From Bacteroidales bacterium (GTDB lineage Bacteria; Bacteroidota; Bacteroidia; Bacteroidales; WCHB1-69): a stretch of DNA of 32,233 bases. Of the stretch, positions 27,783-32,233 are shown piece by piece (position 1 is the first letter of the stretch; each line of letters opens with the position of its first letter). The notes below the pieces were generated by a model. That model was not told where the DNA came from. It searched no databases and saw nothing but the letters and a program-made list of their open reading frames with translations. The stretch lies in NCBI GenBank assembly GCA_017525505.1, contig JAFXSR010000027.1, positions 1 through 32,233 of the forward strand, given 5' to 3'. The position numbers were made by a program, and so were the translations under genes.

Positions 27783-29768
27783 TTAATACAGGTCGTAGAT
27801 GCTGCCTCCCTCATCGTCCACCGACACCATCACGTTGCTCTCCTTCTTCATCACCCTGCCAGGCTCCACCTCCTCATCCTTGTGGCGGAAATTGCCCTTC
27901 AGTTTGGGCATCACTAACCCGTGTTGAGACGGATGCAGACCGTTGCGCTCCAGGATGTCCTCCGTTTCAGCGGCCAGCTCGTTGCGCAGCTGCTTGTTGC
28001 GGCTGTCCATCGCCTTGATGAAAGCATGGTCAAACTCATCCTGCTCCTGTATCGCCCTGTGCACGCTGATATACTTCTCGGCCATCCTCACAAACCGCTT
28101 CTCGCCGGTGGCGGTCTCCTCATACAGAGCCACCACGCCCATATCGTCGGGCATGTACTCCACAAAGAACTCACGGTCCACATTGGCCTTCAGGAAGGCG
28201 AAATCCGGCTGCCCGTTGTCATCCAACACCTCAAATTGGTATTTCACACCGTCAACCCTCATCACCAAACCGCTGGAGCGGTACTTCACCGGCTTCGGGT
28301 TCATCAGGCCGAATATGCTGATCATGTCGAACACTCCCACCGCTGTGGTCTTCTCGTTATGCGATTGCTCGTACATTTCCATCCTGGAAACACCCGTCTC
28401 CGGATGCTTGGCACTGTTCCACTCCTCGCGTCTCATGGCATACTGTCTCTTCACCTCATCCAGTGTGGGGAGGCTCTTGGCATTGGCCGAAATGAACTCC
28501 ATATTGGCGCGGCTCTCACGTTTCTTGGCCGTGATGTTCTGACCGGTGAAATACCAGTCCTTGTGCAGATACGACTGCTGGAACCTGCCGAAAATGCTCT
28601 CAATGGTCTTGCTCTTGCCGTTGTATGGCTGGCAGCTGATGCTCAGGTGCGCCATCTTGGCGAACAGGCTGGAAGACTCCAGCTTCTTGTGGCCGCCCTG
28701 GTTGTCAAACCTCACCTCGTAGGGCTTGTGTCCCGCCGTCTCCATCGCCATCTTGAAGGCGCGGTACTGGGCTTCATAATCCTCGCTTGCGCTGATATGA
28801 TAGCCCAGCAGCACCTCACTGTAAACATCCACCACCTCATACACATTGCAAGTGGCAACCTTGCCGTTATCATCCCTATAATAGTAGTTCATCTTCGTAC
28901 CGTCGCCATACCACAGCGCATCCCTCTGCTGAGGCAGGATGGTGCGGTGCTGGCGGGTGTATTTCTCCTTTGCCTTCAGTTCGCCGTAGCGGGCACCGTA
29001 CCACATGGGCACAATCTCCGGGCGGTTGATGAACCGCTCAATGGTGCTTGCGCTGCGCACCGGCTGCCAGCCCTTTATCTGAGCCTCTATGTTGTACAGC
29101 TCAAACAGCTGCGTGATGGTGCAGCGGTCAACCGGTGAAGCCCAGCGGGCAATCAGCCAATCCTTGGCCTTCTCCGTCAGTTTCTCGGCATTGCCATCGC
29201 TGTTGGTCTTCTTCACCAGGGCCGAATAACCCTCACGCACATATTCGTCAAATTTCTCCTTGAAACGTCTTGCGTTCAGCGGCAACACGTTCGGGTACCG
29301 CTCGCTGTTGTCCTTCACGAACTCCACGCACTCCTTCCACCAGTCCTTCAATTTCTTGCGCTCGCCGCCTCTGGCCCTTGCCGCCACCTGTGCCTGCCTG
29401 ATGCGCACCAGCGTGTTCATCAGACAGGCTCCGTTAGTGTACAGGTTCCGACGCTCGGCGGTGAGGGCCTTGCCCTGATCGTCACGGTATGACCTATAGT
29501 AGTTGGAAGCGGCCTGGTCGGGCAGCACTGCCTTCAGTCCTGTCTTCGCTGTATCGGCCTCGATTTTGCCGTAGGTGTCCTCAATCACACTGAGGCGGTC
29601 TATACGGCTGATGCTCCGCACATCTATCAGCGTATTTCCCTTCGTGCCACGGCGGAAGATGGTCAAATGGCCCCTCTTGCTGTCATTCTTGAACTGCTCA
29701 TACGACAATCCAGCCTCACACCAATCGTTCACACTCATTACCAATGTACCGTTTACTATATTATACAT
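27783..29768 (-). CDS. MuA-like DDE transposase
   Basis: A 661-residue protein. N-terminal residues 10-60 look like a MuA-type DNA-binding domain (VNDWCEAGLSYEQFKNDSKR), then helical end-binding domains, then the RNaseH-like core: Asp289 in WYGDGTKMN, Asp355 in EVRFDNQGGH, and Glu390 in KSKTIESIF, with 34 residues between the second Asp and the Glu. A C-terminal charged region may contact MuB. Start at 29768 (MYNIVNGTLV) lies 4 bases after the stop of the small HTH gene; ATG 29795 would overlap that gene by 23 bases. It cuts and joins the phage ends in integration and replication. Confidence 0.9.
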   Translation of the reverse strand: MYNIVNGTLVMSVNDWCEAGLSYEQFKNDSKRGHLTIFRRGTKGNTLIDVRSISRIDRLSVIEDTYGKIEADTAKTGLKAVLPDQAASNYYRSYRDDQGKALTAERRNLYTNGACLMNTLVRIRQAQVAARARGGERKKLKDWWKECVEFVKDNSERYPNVLPLNARRFKEKFDEYVREGYSALVKKTNSDGNAEKLTEKAKDWLIARWASPVDRCTITQLFELYNIEAQIKGWQPVRSASTIERFINRPEIVPMWYGARYGELKAKEKYTRQHRTILPQQRDALWYGDGTKMNYYYRDDNGKVATCNVYEVVDVYSEVLLGYHISASEDYEAQYRAFKMAMETAGHKPYEVRFDNQGGHKKLESSSLFAKMAHLSISCQPYNGKSKTIESIFGRFQQSYLHKDWYFTGQNITAKKRESRANMEFISANAKSLPTLDEVKRQYAMRREEWNSAKHPETGVSRMEMYEQSHNEKTTAVGVFDMISIFGLMNPKPVKYRSSGLVMRVDGVKYQFEVLDDNGQPDFAFLKANVDREFFVEYMPDDMGVVALYEETATGEKRFVRMAEKYISVHRAIQEQDEFDHAFIKAMDSRNKQLRNELAAETEDILERNGLHPSQHGLVMPKLKGNFRHKDEEVEPGRVMKKESNVMVSVDDEGGSIYDLY

Positions 29769-29772
29769 GACA

Positions 29773-29952
29773 CTATCCGATTGCGATTCCACCATACTCC
29801 TTGATTGCTATTGCCCTGATATTTTTGGCTGTCTGGCTATCGCACTGTCCCATCAATGCCATGCTGACGAATCTTGGCGATACGCTGAAGCGTTGTGCCA
29901 GCATTAGGCCGGTACCCTTCTTCGTCCAAACTTTTCTCGGTGATTTTTCCAT
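29773..29952 (-). CDS. Small HTH protein at the head of the early operon (Ner/Cro-like)
   Basis: ATG at 29952 opens a 59-residue protein MEKSPRKVWTKKGTGLMLAQ, RFSVSPRFVSMALMGQCDSQ, TAKNIRAIAIKEYGGIAIG, closing with TAG 29773-29775. The 'LAQRFSVSPRFVSMALMG' segment is a helix-turn-helix. In Mu the first early gene is ner, a small repressor of the early promoter; position, size and fold agree. It probably turns down early and/or repressor transcription after induction. Confidence 0.75.
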   Translation of the reverse strand: MEKSPRKVWTKKGTGLMLAQRFSVSPRFVSMALMGQCDSQTAKNIRAIAIKEYGGIAIG

Positions 29953-29976
29953 TTCGGTTTGTATTGATTTTTGTTG

Positions 29977-29984
29977 TATTTTTG
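29977..29984 (+). promoter_or_regulatory. Repressor promoter -7 motif
   Basis: TATTTTTG 55 bases before the repressor ATG; TTTG at 29958-29961 is upstream but only 15 bases away. Confidence 0.45.
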
Positions 29985-30013
29985 AAAACTCTTTCTATAA
30001 TAGAAACACGCTG

Positions 30014-30021
30014 CAAAGATA
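30014..30021 (-). promoter_or_regulatory. Early (lytic) promoter -7 motif
   Basis: Minus-strand TATCTTTGC, with TTTG at 30044-30047 22 bases upstream, close to the Bacteroides consensus. The -33 region lies inside the repressor's first codons. Confidence 0.55.
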
Positions 30022-30038
30022 GTATAAAATTTTATACA

Positions 30039-30464
30039 ATGGACAAAATTTTAGAAAAAAATCCACAAATAAAATTGCGTGCGATGCAATTTATTAAAAA
30101 TCAGAATATTTCAAAATCTGATTTTTGTGCAAAAACAGGAATTTCATACTCAAATGTCAAAGGGAATGCTCAGAAATCAGAACTCGGAGGGGAGCAGATT
30201 TCTAAAATTTTGGAAATATATCCAGAATTGTCTGCGGACTGGTTAGTTACAGGTCGCGGTCCGATGTTGCGAAATAACATTGTTCAATCAATTGAGGGCG
30301 ATCACAATATCCAAACAGCTGGTAACGGGAATATTACCGTGTCTCATAGAGAATTAGAAGACAAAATCTCTTTTTTAGAGGATAATGTTTTATTCCTTAC
30401 GGAACAACTTAAAGAAAAAGATAATCAGATAAATACGTTATTATCTATAATTCAAAAACAATAG
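30039..30464 (+). CDS. XRE-type phage repressor with coiled-coil tail
   Basis: A 141-residue protein starting MDKILEKNPQIKLRAMQFIK. Residues 16-75 form an HTH domain (SKSDFCAKTGISYSNVKGNA, then QISKILEIYPELSADWLVTG) of the type common in Bacteroidetes prophage repressors ('SADWLVTGRGPM'). Then comes VQSIEGDHNIQTAGNGNITV, and a coiled coil (ELEDKISFLEDNVLFLTEQL). It is AT rich and transcribed opposite to the early operon. The start at 30039 directly follows the palindrome, giving a simple autoregulation geometry; upstream in-frame extension to 29895 is rejected. Confidence 0.8.
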   Translation: MDKILEKNPQIKLRAMQFIKNQNISKSDFCAKTGISYSNVKGNAQKSELGGEQISKILEIYPELSADWLVTGRGPMLRNNIVQSIEGDHNIQTAGNGNITVSHRELEDKISFLEDNVLFLTEQLKEKDNQINTLLSIIQKQ

Positions 30465-30468
30465 CAAA

Positions 30469-30984
30469 ATGACATCTGTAAAACAATCTATTTCAGGCAA
30501 TAATAATATTCAAGTTGGTGGTGACATCAAAACTGAAAGAATCATTCACAGAACGGAAGTCGTTTACGACAAAGACACTCATATTTCTTCAGAACAAGCT
30601 TTAAGTGTTCGAGAGCATATTCAAAAACTTGCTTCAGAACTTTCTTCTCAAAGGAATGGCTTTTCTTTGGCTTATAATACTTTTTATAAGCATTTTAAAA
30701 TTCCAACATATAAAGTGCTTCCGAAAGAACGTTACGATGAGGCCATTGAATGGATTAACAAGCAAATTGCCATAAACAGAAATAAGTTGAAAAGAATCAA
30801 TCCAGACCAATGGAGGAAAGATATGTATAAATCTATTCATGCACGAGCCAATGAATTAGGCATTGACATTCATGATTTCGCCAACGACGTTCTCAATCCT
30901 AAGTGTTTGATTTCTTCTTTAACAGAACTAAGTGATTTGCGACTAAAGAAACTTTATCAAGCACTGTTTGGTATTAGAAAATAG
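30469..30984 (+). CDS. ORF6C-like regulator partner of the repressor
   Basis: A 171-residue protein four bases after the repressor. The first 22 residues (MTSVKQSISGNNNIQVGGDI) repeat the motif QSIxGxxNIQxxG found in the repressor. Residues 45-105 (REHIQKLASELSSQRNGFSL, then YNTFYKHFKIPTYKVLPKER) match the phage regulatory ORF6C type domain; the C-terminus is helical. It probably works with the repressor, either binding it through the shared motif or modulating it. Base composition is as AT rich as the repressor and unlike the structural genes. Confidence 0.65.
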   Translation: MTSVKQSISGNNNIQVGGDIKTERIIHRTEVVYDKDTHISSEQALSVREHIQKLASELSSQRNGFSLAYNTFYKHFKIPTYKVLPKERYDEAIEWINKQIAINRNKLKRINPDQWRKDMYKSIHARANELGIDIHDFANDVLNPKCLISSLTELSDLRLKKLYQALFGIRK

Positions 30985-31042
30985 TACACGAATGTGCAGG
31001 CAGGTAGGCACACGCAAAGGCACTCAAAAAGCGGTTCGTGTA
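30985..31042. other. Nested inverted-repeat element between convergent genes
   Basis: TACACGAA (30985-30992) pairs with TTCGTGTA (31035-31042). Inside, TGTGC/GCACA (30993-30997 and 31008-31012) and CGC/GCG (31013-31015 and 31031-31033) fill the interval almost without gaps, a three-way-junction layout. There is no T-run, so it is not a classical terminator. Confidence 0.5.
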
Positions 31043-31059
31043 GTGTTGCCAGAAGGTCT

Positions 31060-31245
31060 CTAATGTTCCCCAGCTAATACCTCTTTACGAATTTCTTCCA
31101 TGAAATCGACAACATCGTCCAAAACGGACGCTGTATCATCATCTACTTTGTCCATGGCCAATTTGGTGTGAGAAATCATAATCTCTAATCTTTCAGCCGT
31201 ACGCTCAGTGCCTTTTGTCTGCACCCAAAATTCTATTAATCCCAT
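31060..31245 (-). CDS. Small hypothetical protein near the phage end
   Basis: A 61-residue protein MGLIEFWVQTKGTERTAERL, then MISHTKLAMDKVDDDTASVL, largely helical. ATG 31245 lies 19 bases after the TACTTTTG motif at 31264-31271; a longer frame from 31335 would run through the promoter. It is the gene nearest to the transposase-end of the prophage and is transcribed toward the repressor genes. In lysogens such end genes are often expressed, so it may be cargo. Family unknown. Confidence 0.55.
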   Translation of the reverse strand: MGLIEFWVQTKGTERTAERLEIMISHTKLAMDKVDDDTASVLDDVVDFMEEIRKEVLAGEH

Positions 31246-31263
31246 AATTAATCGTTTTTGTGG

Positions 31264-31271
31264 CAAAAGTA
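31264..31271 (-). promoter_or_regulatory. Promoter motif for gene 31060-31245
   Basis: Minus-strand TACTTTTG fits TAnnTTTG, 19 bases before ATG 31245. Confidence 0.45.
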
Positions 31272-31486
31272 ACAAATAATAACTAATGATCCCCCGTATG
31301 TTAATAAAATCACCATATATCGCTGCAAAATACAAACAAAACTTTTTTATTTGAAAATCAGCATTTTACACAGAATTTCACCCCCTACAAACAGTGGGCT
31401 GTTTTGGTAATATCGGGGTGTAAATCCGCCAAAATTCGCCATTTAGCTATTTCAAATTCGTAATATTGGGGTCAAAATCCTTTCGA

Positions 31487-31520
31487 TTTGACCCTACTTT
31501 TGACCCTACTTTGACCCTAA
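31487..31520 (+). repeat. Tandem TTTGACCCTAC repeat, three units
   Basis: Three consecutive units starting at 31487, 31499 and 31510 (12, 11 and 11 bases). The inverted partner GGGGTCAAAA at 31468-31477 precedes it. Confidence 0.8.
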
Positions 31521-31524
31521 CTCG

Positions 31525-31540
31525 TGCACAATCTGTTTTT
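31525..31540 (+). repeat. Transposase-site-like direct repeat 1
   Basis: TGCACAATCTGTTTTT, sharing 15 of 16 bases with the copy at 31795. Located about 350 bases inside the presumed phage end. Confidence 0.6.
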
Positions 31541-31745
31541 TCAAACCTTAAAAACACCCCTTTTAAGGGCCGTTCAAACACCCCTAAAACACCTTCAAAA
31601 CGCCCTTTCACACCCTCCATCCGCTCGGATCCGCGTCATCGGCACTCCTACCTCAACCCACAAAAAAGCCCGTAGAATCGGTCATTTACGGCCAATACCC
31701 AGGCAAAAATACAACCTCAGCAAACCCAAATTAAACTTTTGCTAC

Positions 31746-31766
31746 AAAAAACGGGCTCCCCGCCCG
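31746..31766 (-). terminator. Minus-strand terminator near the phage end
   Basis: Stem CGGGC/GCCCG (31752-31756 and 31762-31766), five-base loop, followed on minus by six T. It would stop host transcription entering the prophage from the right. Confidence 0.55.
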
Positions 31767-31794
31767 CCCAAAATTAAACCAAAATTAAAGCAAA

Positions 31795-31810
31795 TGTACA
31801 ATCTGTTTTT
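31795..31810 (+). repeat. Transposase-site-like direct repeat 2
   Basis: TGTACAATCTGTTTTT; the first 14 bases are identical to the copy at 31863. Confidence 0.65.
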
Positions 31811-31862
31811 CCGGCAAAAAATATAAAATCCTGAAAATCAGGCAAAAATATATCACACACTA

Positions 31863-31878
31863 TGTACAATCTGTTTAC
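31863..31878 (+). repeat. Transposase-site-like direct repeat 3, outermost
   Basis: TGTACAATCTGTTTAC. It lies closest to the change into host-like sequence. Mu ends carry three such MuA sites, one at the very tip; this copy would be the tip site. A weaker GTACAAT occurs at 31896-31902. Confidence 0.65.
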
Positions 31879-31918
31879 ATCCCCTTAACAGAAAGTACAA
31901 TGATATAAGTTTTTTTAT
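31879..31918. other. Probable phage-host junction zone
   Basis: The phage end should lie here, since repeats stop at 31878 and a host-type promoter starts at 31919. A Mu-type end would read ...CA on plus (TG on minus); CA occurs at 31878-31879, 31889-31890 and 31898-31899. The exact base cannot be fixed without the other end and its target duplication. Confidence 0.4.
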
Positions 31919-31926
31919 TATTTTTG
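31919..31926 (+). promoter_or_regulatory. Promoter motif of host RNA/leader
   Basis: TATTTTTG with transcription expected from about 31932. The upstream -33 position falls in the junction zone, so prophage insertion may have changed it. Confidence 0.5.
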
Positions 31927-31930
31927 TCGT

Positions 31931-32046
31931 GTCGTTCGTTCCGAAGCCGAATGGGTGGAAGGCGAGCGACGGACATAGAAAAAAGGCGTTGAGTTAATGT
32001 CTTATCCGGGATGAGCGATGAAACTCGGATTCCCGCGCTTTTTTTT
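31931..32046 (+). ncRNA. Structured host leader or small RNA with intrinsic terminator
   Basis: A hairpin (GTCGTTCG 31931-31938 with CGAGCGAC 31963-31970, one G-T pair, plus inner TTCC/GGAA) starts at the expected transcription start. A second part has GCG/CGC (31986-31988 and 32036-32038), GAGTT/AACTC (31991-31995 and 32022-32026) and CGGGA/TCCCG (32007-32011 and 32031-32035), the last two crossing like a pseudoknot, followed by eight T (32039-32046). It is either an independent small RNA or an attenuator/riboswitch of the gene at 32110. I do not recognise a known class. Confidence 0.5.
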
Positions 32047-32109
32047 ATGTGTTTTCGGAAATATTAATGAAAAAGTCCGTATCGGGAATCTGCGGAAGGT
32101 TTTGGTACT

Positions 32110-32233
32110 ATGAGAAAGAAAACCGTACAGATTCTTTGCATTATCCTTTTCTTGACTTTGAATTTGGGTGTGGCAGTTGCCCAGAATGCCACAGTGACCG
32201 CAGGTGGCACCGCATCAGGCAGTGGCGGTACAC
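32110..32233 (+). CDS. Host secreted protein, N-terminal fragment
   Basis: ATG at 32110 opens MRKKTVQILCIILFLTLNLG, a signal peptide with cleavage probable after VAVAQ, followed by NATVTAGGTASGSGGT to the window end. The Gly/Ser/Thr-rich mature start is typical of Bacteroidetes surface or adhesin-type proteins. It lies 63 bases after the terminator-like structure. Only 41 codons are visible, so the family cannot be named. Confidence 0.6.
   Translation, partial: MRKKTVQILCIILFLTLNLGVAVAQNATVTAGGTASGSGGT

Larger units (their letters stand above)
29953..30038. promoter_or_regulatory. Lysis/lysogeny control region with two operators
   Basis: 86 bases between the early HTH gene and the repressor. 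A plus -7 motif TATTTTTG (29977-29984) fires toward the repressor, and a minus -7 motif TATCTTTG (30014-30021) fires toward the early operon, so the two starts (about 29991 and 30007) face each other. Inverted repeat 1, TTTCTATAATAGAAA (29992-30006), covers both start sites. Inverted repeat 2, GTATAAAATTTTATAC (30022-30037), is a perfect palindrome in the spacer of the early promoter. These are natural sites for repressor and Ner-like protein. Confidence 0.65.
31246..31920. other. Non-coding phage end region
   Basis: About 670 bases with no convincing gene. It holds a near-repeat pair (31408-31427 and 31461-31480), tandem TTTGACCCTA units (31487-31520), dispersed direct repeats like transposase binding sites, a minus-strand terminator hairpin, and AT-rich tracts. 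Two plus-strand frames of 69 and 100 codons exist but are Pro/Lys/Ser low-complexity and lack starts with leaders. Confidence 0.6.

Noticed and set aside
27921..29138. Plus-strand open frame of 405 codons
   Set aside because: Antisense to the transposase gene, which has the full DDE core.
31466..31826. Two plus-strand frames of 69 and 100 codons near the phage end
   Set aside because: Low-complexity Pro/Lys/Ser products crossing the transposase-site-like repeats and terminator; better explained as non-coding end DNA.
1..32233. CRISPR array or rRNA genes
   Set aside because: No regularly spaced direct repeats with unique spacers and no rRNA-like sequence were seen.

Overview
The window is most of a Mu-like (transposable) prophage in a Bacteroidales chromosome, with a short piece of host DNA at the right edge. 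The phage identity rests on a MuA-type DDE transposase, a MuB-type ATPase, Gam and GemA/gp16-like proteins, a DUF1320/gp36-like protein, a portal fused to a Mu F-like head protein, a ClpP-like protease/scaffold and a contractile tail module. The host assignment rests on Bacteroidetes-type promoter motifs (TAnnTTTG), starts that mostly lack a Shine-Dalgarno sequence, secreted proteins of Bacteroidetes style, and a layout resembling Bacteroides transposable phages such as Hankyphage. The phage is read mostly right to left; its other end lies left of base 1.

Layout. 1-10,400 (minus): tail and baseplate operon (fibre-like proteins, baseplate J, gp25-like, spike, hub, tape measure, frameshifted tail chaperone, tube, sheath). 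It is interrupted by two single genes on the opposite strand, 4255-4638 and 7908-8069, each with its own promoter motif. 10,400-14,125 (minus): lysis candidates, endolysin, major capsid, decoration candidate, protease/scaffold. 14,126-14,309: divergent late control region. 14,310-22,348 (plus): terminase, gp36-like, portal-MuF fusion with a C-terminal nuclease-like domain, an island of small genes in both orientations (19.6-21.3 kb), virion morphogenesis protein and a tail-completion candidate. 22,345-29,952 (minus): early operon from a small HTH protein through A, B, a RecA-like ATPase, GemA, Gam and small proteins, ending in a DnaA-like HTH protein and a terminator, followed by one separately promoted small gene. 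29,953-30,038: the lysis/lysogeny control region with two inverted repeats. 30,039-30,984 (plus): repressor and an ORF6C-like partner. 31,246-31,920: non-coding phage end with dispersed direct repeats that look like transposase binding sites. About 31,900 to the end: host DNA with a probable structured RNA/terminator and the start of a secreted-protein gene.

How it works together (inference from family knowledge). The repressor holds the early promoter off. When it is released, A and B transpose the genome replicatively, and the last early genes are positioned like Mu mor and C to switch on the late genes. The late genes lie in two divergent units that meet the early operon convergently near 22.35 kb. 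The least ordinary parts are the portal-MuF-nuclease fusion with a structured, promoter-bearing element over its stop codon, the small-gene island behind it, the two antisense cargo genes in the tail operon, a clear AAAAAAC frameshift site, and a tRNA-like sequence in the early operon.
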